64,000 bases of DNA from Siderastrea siderea (GCA_964030785.1 OZ034967.1:69295913-69359912), one strand, 5' to 3'. Counted from the stretch's first letter, positions 32,761-46,591 are shown. Numbers and translations are program-made. The notes: a model not told the origin generated them from the letters alone.

Positions 32761-33348
32761 AATTGCTTATCTGTGGGTTATTGTTACCGAGCTTTTAGTC
32801 GAATACGTGTGTAGGATCAGTTTATAAGCCCCTGCGATCGCAAAAGCTTGCATTTGCGAATGACTTCGAATAATAGTTTTCGCAAGTGGAACATAAAGAC
32901 TTGAAAATATTTTGATGCTCGTCTCTCACGATTTTTTTGCGTATTTGATATTTTGTTTCTCTGCTTTTAATCTTTCAGATCGTCGGATTTTTGTCCTTAA
33001 ATATCCGAAAACTTTCTTATTTTTTTCAAATTTTGTGCCGAGTGTCGATCGCACATCCTCGCACGATGGCTTGAATTTAGCTACGTAAAGTCGCATGTTT
33101 CACGGAATAAATGAAGTACAAAAACTGATCCAAAGGTTATGAAAATTAATACATGCCTTTTCAAGGAGTTGAACTTTTAGGAAAGCGACTTCGTTGTACT
33201 ATTGTTGTCGTGTGAATGTAGTTATTTTAGGCTAAATCTCTCCAATTTTTTTAGTTAACTTGAGCCGCTTTACTTTGGTCAGTGGATAGTGCTAATACCC
33301 ACGAAATAAACAGCCAATCAGCGGTTTTTCCGCCCTGCCTCTTGGTAA

Positions 33349-35822
33349 CTGATTTAAAAAATAGGGCGTAGATTCTTGTTCTTTTGAAAGAGCAGACCTT
33401 TTGGGGTACGAACTTCAGTCAATTCCAGTGGTTGAAAATGTGGTCTCAAATTAATCTAAAGTACGGCTATTTTGGTCAGCAATTCAAGGTCTGCATGAAG
33501 CTCCTTTTTTCTTTTTTTGTTCAAGCCGTGTGAGTCTTGTTTAAACGCCTCCAAGCGCCATGTCTTGGCTTTAGGGCTCTCCTGCATGGAAACTCACTTT
33601 GCAAACACAGTACAAGACCGTGCATGGAGACACGGATTATTTTTGAACGCGTAAAAAAGAACTTAATTGCTGACCGCTTTTTAAACGCTTTGTTCAATTT
33701 ATCACCATTACTTTCCTTAAATGAAAGAAAACAAACCCACAATCGAAGGTTTCTTTTTTTTTTTTTTTTTTTTATTTCATAGTTTGTATCAACCTTTGCA
33801 CGCGTGGTTGCACGTAAAAAGCCTTCACGGTTTTTTAAGCAAAATACTGGTCACACCGTTGTTGGTCGTACAATTTAAAGGTACATTCATATCTAGTTTC
33901 AGTGGTCCTTTGTTTAATTTAATTGCCGAAGAAAACACCAAAGATTTGAGGAATTTACCTCATACCAGCTGTTTCTAACGTATATAGGTTTTGATCAGTA
34001 TCCAGTATGCTGAACTGAGAAATAGAGAAAAATTGTTCCGCCATTGAGAATGAATTATCTGTTTTCTCCCTTTTCTATGAACACAATGTGGCATATTTGT
34101 ATTTGTTTATGTACATCCCGAAAGCATAACTGCAAAGAGGACAAGGGAAAGTGCCAATTAAGCGATTTACAGGTTTATCAAAACAGCTCTTTTTTAAAAA
34201 TAAAACACAAACAGCGGTAATAAACATAAACTTACGCATTTTTATATAAACTTGACGTTTCGTATGCTAGTTAACATACATTTCATTTCATGGCTTTTAT
34301 GTACCAATGCGCGCGTAGTTGCCTGCAAAACCGACCTTACATGATACCTCTGTTAAACATACACCAAAATGTATGTTGACTAGCCTACGAAACGTCAAGT
34401 TTATATAAAAATGCGTAAGTTTATAATGTTTATTACCGCTGTTTGTGTTTTATTTTTGATCAAGCTACGATGGCCCAGGAACAAAAGTCTTTATGATACA
34501 GCTCTTTTTTTTCTGTTCCAGAAAAAAATTCGTCAAAAATCTGCGGTTGAGAGGTTAATGTTCTGTGACCTAGGAGTAGAATAGATAGCTTTTTCCTTTC
34601 TCAAGCGCTTAGTGGCTCTTTTGTGCTTTAGCGCGCCTTTTTGCAAAGAAGTATCTAAAAGCATTATAATTCATCTCTGTATCATTCTGGACTAATATTC
34701 GCAAGATGACGATCGAGATCAGTTATCCAGATAGATATTGGCACTTCTTAAGCGCTTCAGTCGCTCTTTTATGCTTTCGTCTGTTAAAAAAATAGGATCC
34801 ATTTCTGTATTTTTCTGCACTAATATACGCAAGATAACAAACGAGATCAATTATCCAGATAGATATTGACAGTAACCGCAGTCGCTCCATTCAAAGACAC
34901 TCAAAACAGTGCTAAATCTCTCTTCGTTTATACAGTGAAAAATTGGCCTAAACTGGTTTACTTGTAAAATTTTTACATGCATTACAATGCAGAAAGAAAG
35001 GAATTTCGTCGTAGTAGGTTGTTCATAGTCACTGTACGATTGATTGATATGTTAATGATAGATGGGGGTGTGGAAAGAAAAAGGGCTGATATTCTGACCT
35101 TGGTTTTCATGTGACATGCATATGTTGATGCAATGCCTCTGCCACGCTTATGACCGATTGTTGTACACAACAATTTTCAAGAGGGTTTTGGACATTTTAC
35201 GCACCCAAATACGCCATTAACATATAGCAAACCTCTAGAATACTCTACCCAAAATGGCCAAGCATTGGAGTTCGCTGAATGGTTCAAAGCAACTAACTAA
35301 TTCTCGGTTTTCAATGTCAAGTCGTGAAATATTAAAATCAGAACCAGTCAATGAGTAATTAAGTAAGAGGAAAGGCCATGAATTTGGAATGTTTAGGAAG
35401 ATTAACAAATAAACAACTTCCCGCGTCCACATTATGCCTAATAAGCGTTGAATATTGGTGTAGAGCAGTGAGAGTTATAATAGACTAACAGATGTTTACG
35501 ATTTTATTCAGTTTGTGGATTTTAGCCTGTTCCACGTTTGGCTTCTAGGGTGGTTTTCTGGGAAACCCCTATGAAAAACACAACATGATACCCTGCCTGA
35601 AATCACGGTATTATAAAATTGACAGGATGCTGGGAACTTTCTCATCGTTTTTCTCTGAGAGAGGAGAGACAAAACTAATAACCAAAATAACTTTCTTCTT
35701 CATTTCATGGCTTTTATGCATCAATGCGCGCGTAGTTGCATGCAAAACCGACGTTACATAATTCCTCTGATAAACGCCAAAACAATACTGTGGATAAAGT
35801 TTTCCATAAGTACAATGGACGT
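33349..35822 (+). repeat. Array repeat R1, copy 2, second fragment
   Basis: Continues R1 after the 4.55-kb insertion and matches 3029-5499 with scattered substitutions. Small length differences include an extra CTTTTTTTG-type insertion near 33510 and a shorter T tract near 33753. Holds the hairpin element at 34196-34457. Leads into R2 through the intact TTAA (35823-35826). Confidence 0.85.
34196..34457. mobile_element. Hairpin element in R1 copy 2
   Basis: Same as 3873-4133, with a 3-nt loss in the left arm (AAACATAAACTTACG) and a CATA insertion at the right edge of the spacer. Confidence 0.85.
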
Positions 35823-35826
35823 TTAA

Positions 35827-37203
35827 GAGGCACTTACGATGTTGTTCGTGTAACAAAATTAAGGTATAAATGAATCTTTTTTAGATTATTAATTTTAGTG
35901 GTCCTTTCTCAAATAGGCCAAAATTTAGGTTAGCAATTCAAGCTGTGCATGAAGTACCTTTCTGTATTTCAAACTGTGAGAGTTTTTGTGCTTTTGCGTA
36001 TTAAAAAAAATTAAAATTCATTTCTGTATTATTCTGGACTAATATACGGAAGATAACATATGAGATCAATAACTCGATATTTATGTGGATATTACATGTA
36101 ACAGTAAACGCAGTCGCTCAATTCAAAGACACTCGAAGCAGTGCTAAATCTCTCTTCGTTTATACAGTGAAAATTGGCCTAAACTGGATTACTTGTAAAA
36201 TTTTTACAGACATTGCAATGCAGGAAGAAAGGAATTTCGTCGTAGTAGGTTGTTCAAGGTCACTGGATGATTGATTGGTATGTTAATGGTCCATGGGGGT
36301 GGGGAAGGAGAGGGCTGATATTCTGACCTGGGTTTTCATGGGTATGCATATGTTGATCCAATGCCTCTGCCACGCTTATGTGAAGGAATGCGAAAAATGG
36401 TGGCGTGACCGATTGTTGTACACAACCATTTTCATTAGGGTTTTGGACATTCTACGCACCCAAATACGCCATTAACATATCGCAAAGCTCCAAAAGACTC
36501 TACCCAAAAAGGCCAAGCAATGGAGTTTCCTGAATGGCTCAAAACAACTAATTAATTTTCGGTTTTCACTGTCACGCCGTGAAATATTAAAATCAGAACC
36601 AATCAATGAGTAAGTAAGTAAGAGAAAAAGGCCATGAATTTGGAAAGTTTGGAAAGATTAACTAAGAAACAATTTCCCCGCGTCCATATCATGTCTAATA
36701 AACGTTGAATATTGGTGTAAGGCAGTAAAGTTAGAATAGACTAACAAACGTTAACGTTTGCGATTTTATTCAGTTTCTGGATGTTAGCCTGTTCCACGTT
36801 TTGCTTCTAGGGTGGTTTTCTGGGAAACCCCTTGTGAAAAACATAACATGGTACCCTGCCTAAAATCACGGTTTTATAAAATTGACGGGATGCTGGGAAC
36901 TTTCTTATCACTTTTCTCTGAGAGAGGAGAGACAAAACTAATAACCAAAATAACTTTCTTCTTCTTTTCATGGCCTTAATGCACCAATGCTCGCGTACTG
37001 GCATACAAAATCGACCTTACATAATTCCTCTGTTAAACACCAAAACAATACTGTGGCAAGCGCTTTTCATAATTTCAATGGACGTATAAGAAAGTAAGTT
37101 CAAAGTTATAAAAAAATAGACTTATAAAGTATTGTTAAATGTAAAGCGTTCTTGAGTACAGTTCACTTGACTCTGATGATGACTTCCGCTCAGGTTGTTG
37201 AAA
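35827..37203 (+). repeat. Array repeat R2, copy 2
   Basis: Directly continues R1 copy 2. It is the best intact example of R1-R2 continuity and proves the site filled in copy 1. Confidence 0.85.
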
Positions 37204-38177
37204 CGTCAGTCAATGTCACCTCAAACAGTCCTTCTCAGGACTACACTCACCCGGATGATCACAATTTACCGAATTATGACAGTGCAGTTAGTATAGGTAA
37301 TCATATGAGTACAAGTGGAATTAAGGATTTAAACCACGAGTGACATTTGAAAAGTCTATCAAAATTAAAGGCGAGTGCAATTTTTAAGAATTTTTAAATA
37401 TCGCGAGTAGTGTAAACCCTTAATTGCTCCAGCAATTATACGATTCCTTGTGGTAAGACTGCAAAAATTACAACTGGCCGACAGACTAAGACCGCAGCAA
37501 AAGGTCATTATGTTGGCTTTATTTGTTGTAAGAAACGAAAAGTGATCCTTGATTACAAAAGCATTTGCAAGGATTCTTTCAAAAGTTTTATGCAGCCAAA
37601 AATACAACTTTAGAACACAAGAAGTATACTTATTATTAGAAATACAAATGCTTATTTAGGAACATAGAGAACTTTCACCCTGGGTCACATTTGGACTGTA
37701 AATACAGTACATTATTCAAGAAAATTTATAATTTCCCTCTTAACCGGAACAGCAACAGCCGGTGTATTTTCCCCTGTCTCTCCTGGACTCTGAGAATTCC
37801 CTGTCTCGAAGAATTGAATGCGAGTAGTCAGGCGTCTTTCAGGTAGCGACGAACAGGGTAGTTTGCATGAATTTGAGACTGTCAGGCTCGTATTCTTCTC
37901 CTTTCTACTTAACGTACGTGTCCTGTAAGCCAACACCTACATAGCTCGGGCTAGCATGTTGCCATGTATCAACGAGCAAAGTTGTAGGCCGGCTCTTTTC
38001 TAATCAGTTATTCATAATTGGACATTATCCACTGGATTAACAGTCTGACATAAATGAAAGCTGACTTAAGTAGGGGCTCTAGCTTTCGTAATAGGAATTC
38101 AGGGGCTTGGCCAAAGAAAAAGGAATTACCTAAGACTGTAGCCCTTCATCGCAGGATGTGAGTTTTTCAGTGTATAT
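37204..38177. other. Spacer between R2 copy 2 and R1 copy 3
   Basis: Present once in the window. The 63-codon frame at 37152-37343 starts in R2 and runs into it. The stretch TCTGATGATGACTTCCGC near 37173-37190 followed by GTTGTTGAAACGTCAGTC resembles a sequence I associate with the tails of cnidarian retroelements, but the attribution is uncertain. Nothing else recognised. Confidence 0.5.
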
Positions 38178-38732
38178 TCCTCAGCGAGATTTTTGCTCTT
38201 GCTGTAGCTCGCGCTAAAAACAACTTTGTTAGGTGCGACGAAAATTTGCTCTCAGCATCCACAAAGTTCTCCATAAAGGCACTGAAGCAAACAACTTACA
38301 GTATTTGATGGAGAGATAATTTCCAGTGTTTTTTTTTTTAAGTTCAAGTGTTCCTTTGTTCACATTACAGACTAACACGCTGCCACAATTTCCAGGTTGA
38401 GAAGCACGTTTTTGAGATTATATCGCGGCCTTTTCTGATTATTCTTCTCCAGTCCCGAATTGTCTCCACCAATAACGAAGACGTATTTTCAAATAAAACT
38501 GCCTTGTGTTGTAGAGGATGACGAAAAACTGACACATATAATAGAAGCAGAGCAGTTTTCATTCAAGAGGCACGCAAGTTTTTGCCGATCGACAGTAACG
38601 ATCGTCAGACTGATTCGAAAGCCAGTTAAAATCGCTGGCTCAGTTCTGTCCTTGACATCGCAACAGAAATTGACTTGAATGAACTACTGGAATTGTTGTT
38701 TCGTACGAAAAATGATGCCATATAATAAACTA

Positions 38733-38874
38733 CTTACTAACTTCACTTGCTCGGGACCGTACTGGGGAATATTGGCCCTTGGTCGTTTTTGTACGGATCT
38801 CGCTGCGCTCGGTCCGTACTGCCACGACCTCGGGCCAATATTCCCCAGTACGGCCCTCGCGTCCAGTTAGTAAG
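38733..38874. mobile_element. Short palindromic MITE in R1 copy 3
   Basis: Counterpart of 2321-2462, differing by single bases such as TACTGCC for TACGGCC in the centre. Confidence 0.85.
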
Positions 38875-39934
38875 AGGTTATTATTTCACCTTCTGTTAAC
38901 TTATATCAAAGGTTCTATCTTATTCAACGTAATAATTTTCAATTCCAAGATTGGATTTAATTCTTTCGCAGAAAGTGTGGAAATTTGTTGTTGCATTGTT
39001 CAGTGAAAAATGTAATTCTATTTCGGCATTTGGGTAACTGGGCCTAAAGAAATTCCGCAAGAACACAGAAAATATCTTACACCAAGAGGAACTGCGCAAG
39101 TATTCTTAACCACATAAACAGGTTTAGCCATACACTTTGATGACGATTTCAATTTACGCATGCAAAAATATCGATTTTTTGCCTTTGCACATAAGTTTTC
39201 AATGGAGACGACAGCCTAGATCAAAACTCGTAGTTGTTTATTTTAACAGTTCCCCTTACTCGAGGGGAATGTTTTCATCCCCTTCGCTCGTTCTTTGTAC
39301 TGTTGCCGCAACATTTGTACCCGGGATTGCACGGACTTAGCCAAGGAAATTCACGGATTGAGGATACGGATCGCTCTAAGAAAATAAAGAAAATTAGGAC
39401 TGCAGCATTTGTCACGAAATGGAATAATGTATCTTGGTAACTGATTTAAAAAATGGGGCGTAGATTCTTGTTCTTTTGAAAGAGCAAACCTTTTGGGGTA
39501 CGAACATTTTTCATTTCATAGTTTGTATCAACCTTTGCACGCGTGGTTGCGCGTAAAAAGCCTTCACGGTTTTTTAAGCAAAATACTGGTCACACCGTTG
39601 TTGGTCGTACAATTTAAAGGTACGTTCATATCTAGTTTCAGTGGTCCTTTGTTTAATTTAATTGCCGAAGAAAACACCAAAGATTTGAGGAATTTACCTC
39701 ATACCAGCTGTTTCTAACGTATATAGGTTTTGATCAGTATCCAGTATGCTGAACTGAGAAATAGAGAAAAATTGTTCCGCCATTGAGAATGAATTATCTG
39801 TTTTCTCCCTTTTCTATGAACACAATGTGGCATATTTGTATTTGTTTATGTACATCCCGAAAGCATAACCGCAAAGAGGACAAGGGAAAGTGCCAATTAA
39901 GCGATTTACAGGTTTATCAAAACAGCTCTTTTTT

Positions 39935-40195
39935 AAAAATAAAACACAAACAGCGGTAATAAACATTATAAACTTACGCATTTTTATATAAACTTGACGT
40001 TTCGTATGCTAGTGAACATACATTTCATTTCATGGCTTTTATGTACCAATGCGCGCGTAGTTGCCTGCAAAACCGACCTTACATGATACCTCTGTTAAAC
40101 ACCAAAATGTATGTTGACTAGCCCACGAAACGTCAAGTTTATATAAAAATGCGTAAGTTTATAATGTTTATTACCGCTGTTTGTGTTTTATTTTT
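39935..40195. mobile_element. Hairpin element in R1 copy 3
   Basis: Third copy of the 91-bp-arm hairpin, with substitutions in the arms such as GCTAGTGAACAT for GCTAGTTAACAT. Confidence 0.85.
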
Positions 40196-41570
40196 GATCA
40201 AGCTACGATGGCCCAGGAACAAAAGTCTTTATGATACAGCTCTTTTTTTTCTGTTCCAGAAAAAAATTCGTCAAAAATCTGCGGTTGAGAGGTTAATGTT
40301 CTGTGACCTCGGAGTAAAATAGATAGCTTTTTCCTTTCTCAAGCGCTTTAGTCGCTCTTCAGTTTGTGCTTTAGCGCGCCTTTTTGCAAAGAAGTATCTA
40401 AAAGCATTATAATTCATCTCTGTATCATTCTGGACTAATATTCGCAAGATGACGATCGAGATCAGTTATCCAGATAGATATTGGCACTTCTTAAGCGCTT
40501 CAGTCGCTCTTTTGTGCTTTCGTCTGTTAAAAAAAATAGGATCCATTTCTGTATTTTTCTGCACTAATATACGCAAGATAACAAACGAGATCAATTATCC
40601 AGATAGATATTGACAGTAAACGTAGTCGCTCCATTCAAAGACACTCAAAACAGTGCTAAATCTCTCTTCGTTTATACAGTGAAAAATTGGCCTAAACTGG
40701 TTTACTTGTAAAATTTTTACATGCATTACAATGCAGAAAGAAAGGAATTTCGTCGTAGTAGGTTGTTCATAGTCACTGTACGATTGATTGATATGTTAAT
40801 GATAGATGGGGGTGTGGAAAGAAAAAGGGCTGATATTCTGACCTTGGTTTTCATGTGACATGCATATGTTGATGCAATGCCTCTGCCACGCTTATGACCG
40901 ATTGTTGTACACAACAATTTTCAAGAGGGTTTTGGACATTTTACGCACCCAAATACGCCATTAACATATAGCAAACCTCTAGAATACTCTACCCAAAATG
41001 GCCAAGCATTGGAGTTCGCTGAATGGTTCAAAGCAACTAACTAATTCTCGGTTTTCACTGTCAAGTCGTGAAATATTAAAATCAGAACCAGTCAATGAGT
41101 AATTAAGTAAGAGGAAAGGCCATGAATTTGGAATGTTTAGGAAGATTAACAAATAAACAACTTCCCGCGTCCACATTATGCCTAATAAGCGTTGAATATT
41201 GGTGTAGAGCAGTGAGAGTTATAATAGACTAACAGATGTTTACGATTTTATTCAGTTTGTGGATTTTAGCCTGTTCCACGTTTGGCTTCTAGGGTGGTTT
41301 TCTGGGAAACCCCTATGAAAAACACAACATGATACCCTGCCTGAAATCACGGTATTATAAAATTGACAGGATGCTGGGAACTTTCTCATCGTTTTTCTCT
41401 GAGAGAGGAGAGACAAAACTAATAACCAAAATAACTTTCTTCTTCATTTCATGGCTTTTATGCATCAATGCGCGCGTAGTTGCATGCAAAACCGACGTTA
41501 CATAATTCCTCTGATAAACGCCAAAACAATACTGTGGATAAAGTTTTCCATAAGTACAATGGACGTTTAA

Positions 41571-42087
41571 GAGGCACTTACGATGTTGTTCGTGTAACAA
41601 AATTAAGGTATAAATGAATCTTTTTTAGATTATTAATTTTAGTGGTCCTTTCTCAAATAGGCCAAAATTTAGGTTAGCAATTCAAGCTGTGCATGAAGTA
41701 CCTTTCTGTATTTCAAACTGTGAGAGTTTTTGTGCTTTTGCGTATTAAAAAAAATTAAAATTCATTTCTGTATTATTCTGGACTAATATACGGAAGATAA
41801 CATATGAGATCAATAACTCGATATTTATGTGGATATTACATGTAACAGTAAACGCAGTCGCTCAATTCAAAGACACTCGAAGCAGTGCTAAATCTCTCTT
41901 CGTTTATACAGTGAAAATTGGCCTAAACTGGATTACTTGTAAAATTTTTACAGACATTGCAATGCAGGAAGAAAGGAATTTCGTCGTAGTAGGTTGTTCA
42001 AGGTCACTGGATGATTGATTGGTATGTTAATGGTCCATGGGGGTGGGGAAGGAGAGGGCTGATATTCTGACCTGGGTTTTCATGGGT
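41571..42087 (+). repeat. Array repeat R2, copy 3, truncated
   Basis: Matches the start of R2 until CTGGGTTTTCATGGGTA, then switches abruptly to diverged R1-like sequence. Confidence 0.85.
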
Positions 42088-45000
42088 ACTGCTACTGTAA
42101 AATATGTACCCGGAATTGCACGGACTCTGCCAATGAAATTCAAGGGTTGAGGATACGGATCGCTCTAAAAAAGAAAAGGAAATTAGGACTTCGGCAATTG
42201 TCACGGACTGGAATAATGTATCTTGTTAACTGATTAGAATATAGGGCAAAGATTCCTGGCGTTTTGAAATTAAGAAAAGAGCAAACATTTGGGGTACAAA
42301 CTTAGGTCAACTCCAAGCATAGAACATTTGGCCTCAAATAGGCCAAAATTTAGGTAAGCAATTCAAGGTCTGCATAAAGTACCTTTCTATATTTCAAACT
42401 GTGTGAGTTTTAAAGTTTTAAACCCTTCCAAGCGCTACGTTTTGGCTTGTGGGTTCTCTTAAAAACTCACTTTGGAAACACAATATAAGATCGTTCATGG
42501 AAGCACGGATTATTAGTTTTGAGCGCGTACAAACGAACTGAATTGCTTGCTGCTGTTTAAACGGTTTGATTAATTTATCACTATTACGTTCCCTAAAGGA
42601 AAGAATAAAAAGCCGACAACCAAAGGTTCTTTTTTTTTTCATTTCGTGGTTTCCATAAGCCTTTGCCCGTAAAAACCCTTCACGATATTTTAAGCAGAAT
42701 ACTGGCGGACATACTGTTGTTGGTCGTAGCGAATAAAAGGTACATTCACGTTTTATTTCAGTGGTCCTTCGTTTTATTTGCTGCAGAAAACACCAAAGAT
42801 TAGAGGTACTAAAATATAATAATAACACTGATTTTATTTTCTAGCACCTCATACCGGCAGCTGTTTCTGTATTCTATGGATTTATGTCAGTATCTAGTAT
42901 ATTGAAAAGGGAAATTATAATTGCTCCGCCATTGAGAATGAAAAATCTGTTTTCTCCCTTTTCCAAGAAAACAATGTGGCATATTTGTATTTGTATATGT
43001 ACATTCTGAAAGCATGACTGCAAAGGGGACAAGGGAAAGTGCCAATGGAACGATTTACCGGTTAATCTAAACAGCTTTTTTTTTTCCAGAAAAGAAATTG
43101 GTCATAAACCTGCGGTTGAGTGAGAGATTAATGTTCTGTGTCCTCGGAGTAAAATGGATAGTTTTATTTATTAATTTTTTTTTTTCATTTCTCAAGTGCT
43201 TCAATCGCTCTTTTGTAAAAAGGATAGTGTTTTTTTTCATTTCTTAAGCGCGTCAATCGCTCTTTTGTACTTTAGCGTGTGTTTTTGCAAAAAACGTATC
43301 TATAAACATCAAAATTCATTTCTGTATTATTCGTGGACTAATATTCGCAAGATGATGATCGAGATCTGTTATCCAGTTAAATATTAACACTTCTTAAGCG
43401 CTTCAGTCGCTCTTTTGTGCTTTCGCGTGTTTTAAAAAAAATAAAATTCATTTCTGTATTTTTCTGGACTAATATACGCAAAATAACAAACGAGATCAAT
43501 TACTCGATATTCAGAGGGATATTGATAATAAACGCAGTCGCTCAATTCAGAGACACTCAAAGCAGTGTTAAATCTCTCTTCGTTTATACAGTGAAAATTG
43601 GCCTAAACTGGATAACTTGTAAAATTTTTACATATACTACAATGCGGAAAGAAAGGAATTTGTAGTAGTAGGTTGTTCAAAGTCCCTGTACGATTGATTG
43701 GTATGTTAATGGTCCATGGGAGTGGGGAAGGAAAGGGCTGGTATTCTGACCTTGGTTTTCGTGGGTATGCATAGGTTGCTGCAATGCTTCTGCCACACTT
43801 ATGTGAAGGAATGCGAAAAATGGTGGCGCGACCGATTGTTGTATAGAACAATTTTCAAGAGGGTCTTGGAGATTATACGCATCTTAATACGCCATTTAAA
43901 AGGCGAAAACATAGCGCACAGCTCTGAAAGACTCGCCCCAAAAAGGCCAAGCATATTGGAGTACACTGAATAGCTCAAAGCAACTAATTGATTAGTGGTT
44001 TTCACTGTCACGCCGTGGAATGTTAAAATCTAAACCAGTCAATGAGTTAAGTAAGTAAGAGCAAAAGGCCCAGAATTTGGAATGTTATAAAAGATTAACA
44101 AATAAACAATTTCCCCTCGTCCATATTATACCTAATAGACGTTATATATTGGTGTAGGGCAGTGAAGTTGTAACAGACTAACAGACGTTTCAGTTTCTGG
44201 ATTCTAGCCTGTTCCACGTTTTGCTACTAGGGTGGTTTTCTGGCAACCCCTTGTGAAAAACACAACATTGTACTCTGCCTGAAATCACGGAATAATAAAA
44301 TTGACGAGCTGTTGCAATTGGGATCTTTTTCATCGTTTTTCCCCGAGTGAGGGGAGACAGATCTAACAACCGAAATAACTTTCCCTTTTTATTCATTGTT
44401 TTTATGCACCAATGCACGCGTAGTTGCGTGCAAATCCGACCATGCACGATTCCTCTGTTAAACGCCAAAGCAATACTGTGGCTAAACGTCAATTTATCAT
44501 TATTCCAATGCAAGTACAGTTAAGAGGTGCTCATGATATTGATCCTGTAACAAAATAAAGGTATACATAAATCATCTTTCTTTTTCTTTTGTTAATTTCA
44601 GTGGTCCTTTGTTTGAGTTGGCCAAGAAAACACCGAGATCTTAGGCAGGTAACACAGTTATAAAAACACTTATTTCACCTTTAGATATTTTATTTCACAT
44701 ATTTGCCTTCTTTTATTTCACCTTCTATTAACCTGTATCAAAGGTTTTATTTTATGCAATATAAGAATTTCCAATTTCAAGATTGGATTCAATTCTGTCG
44801 CAGAAAGTATGAAAATTTCTTGTTGCATTGTTCAGTGAAAAAGGTTATTATATTTCAGCAGTTGGGTAACTGTGCCTAAATAAATTCCAAGAACACAAAA
44901 CTAAAATCAGAAAATATCTTACACCAAGAGGAACTGGGTGAGTATTCTTAACCACGTAAACAGGTTTAGCCATACACTTTGATGACAATTTCAATGTACG

Positions 45001-46590
45001 CATGCGAAAATATCGATTTCTCGCCTTTAAACATAAGTTTTTAATGGAGACGAGAGCCTTGATCAAAACTCTTAGTTGTTTATTTTAACAGTTCCCTTTC
45101 TCGACGCGAATGTCTCCATCCTTTTCGCTCGTATTTTGTACTGTCACTGCAAAAAAGTTTGTCTTGCAATTCTAAAGTTTGGTTAGCAATTCAAAGTCTG
45201 CATGAAGCACCTTTCTGTTGTTCAAACTGTGTGAGTCTTAAAGGTTTAAACGCTTCCAAGGGCTACGTTTTCACTCAAGGGTTCTCTTAAAACTCACTTT
45301 AGAAACACAATATAAGATCGTGATGATCTGTAATGATCTGAATTGCTGGTTACTGTTAAAGCGCTTTGATTGATATATCACTATTACTTTCCTTAAACAA
45401 AAAAACTAAGAGCCCACAACCGCAAGTTCCTTTTTTTTTCTTTATTTCTTATTTTTATTTCGTGGTTTGCACAAGCCTCTGCACGCGTGGTTGCCCGTAA
45501 AAACCCTTCATGATTTTTTAAGCATAATACTGGTGGACTACATATTGTTGTTACTCGTAGCAAATTAAAGGTGCATTCACATTCAGTGGTCCTTCGTTTG
45601 AGTTGCCGAAGAAAACGCCAAACATTTGAAAATTTCAAGTTTATAATAACACTGATTTTACCTTCTAGAACCTCATACCAGCTGTTCCTATCTTCTACAG
45701 ATTTAGATCAGTATCCAGTATGAAAAAGAGGAAATATTAAATGTTCCGCCATTGAGAATGAATGATCTGTTTTCTCCCTTTTTAACAACAGTGTGGCATA
45801 TTTGTATTTGTACATGTACATCCTGAAAGCGTAACTGCAAAGGGGACAAGGAAAAGTGCTAATGAAACGGTTTACCAGTTTCTCTTGGCAGCTCTTTTTC
45901 CTTCCTTTTTTCAAAAAAAAAAATTTGTCATAAACTTGCGGTTGAGAGGTTTACATTCTGTATCCTCGGAGTAAAATGGATAGTTTCTCCGTTCTCAAGC
46001 GCTTCAGTCGATCTTTTGTACTTTTGCGTGTGTTTTGGCAAAAAAAGTATCTATAACCTTTACGATTTATTTCTATGTTATTCTAGACTAATATACGCAG
46101 GATAACAAACGAGATCAATTATCCAGATAGATGTTGAGAGAAAACGCAGACGCTCAATTCAAAGACACTCCAAGCAGTGCTAAATCCGCTTTCGTTTATA
46201 CAGTGAAAATTGGCCTAAATTGGAGTACCTGTAACATTTTCACATACATTACAATGTAGAAATGAAGGAACTTCGTTGTAGTAGGTTGTTCAAGGTCACT
46301 GTACGATTGATTGGAATGTTAATGATAGATGAGGGTGAGTAGGTAAGAGGGCTGATATTTTGACGGTGGTTTTGATTTTGTTGTGCACAACAATTTCCAA
46401 GAGGATTTTGGACATTATAGGGATCCAAATACGCCATTTAAAAGGTGAAATACATATCGGAAAGCTCTAGAAGACTCTATCCAAACAGGGCAAACATTGC
46501 AGTACGCTTAATGGCTCTAAGCAACTAATTAATTCTCGGTTTCACGGATTCTCGGGTGTGACGCAAAGGGTCCAAGAATTTGGAATGTTA
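42088..46590 (+). repeat. Older, diverged copies of the array repeat
   Basis: R1/R2 landmarks recur with much lower identity: GCAGTGTTAAATCTCTCTTC near 43562, GGAATTTGTAGTAGTAGGTT near 43656, TATATTGGTGTAGGGCAGTG near 44144, then a second diverged stretch with CACCAAGAGGAACTG near 44920 and GTTGTAGTAGGTTGTTCAAG near 46273. No coding region recognised; many chance frames. Confidence 0.75.
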
Positions 46591-46591
46591 C

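Larger units (their letters stand above)
28789..33339. mobile_element. 4,551-bp TIR element with perfect 9-bp target duplication (Mutator-like by end structure)
   Basis: Terminal inverted repeat of 29 bp, 28 matching: GGCAGGGCGGAAAAA, one differing base, CGCTGATTGGCTG. TCTTGGTAA is duplicated at 28780-28788 and 33340-33348, and single at 3020-3028 and 39432-39440 in sister repeats. A 9-bp duplication is typical of MULEs; Merlin-type 8-9 bp is the alternative. I find no transposase. The interior contains a 130-codon open segment near 28984-29376 ending at a donor (CAG/GTCAGT), low-complexity intron-like DNA, and a promoter-like GC-rich stretch at 32390-32755. A gene-fragment-carrying non-autonomous element is a reasonable reading but unproven. 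Confidence 0.85.
38178..41566 (+). repeat. Array repeat R1, copy 3
   Basis: Near-identical to copy 1 from CTCAGCGAGATTTTTGCTCT onward. It lacks about 350 bp corresponding to 3092-3445, with the join lying at GGGGTACGAAC/ATTTTTC. Contains the palindromic MITE (38733-38874), the empty 9-bp site of the 4.55-kb element (39432-39440) and the hairpin element (39935-40195). Confidence 0.85.

Noticed and set aside
28984..33300. Complete host gene inside the 4.55-kb element
   Set aside because: Only one weak open segment and one promoter-like stretch; no series of exons with matching phases.
37173..37215. Hammerhead ribozyme core-like CTGATGA ... GAAAC
   Set aside because: The two boxes are present, but the bases between them do not form a helix II that closes directly on both, and no helix III with a cleavage triplet is visible.
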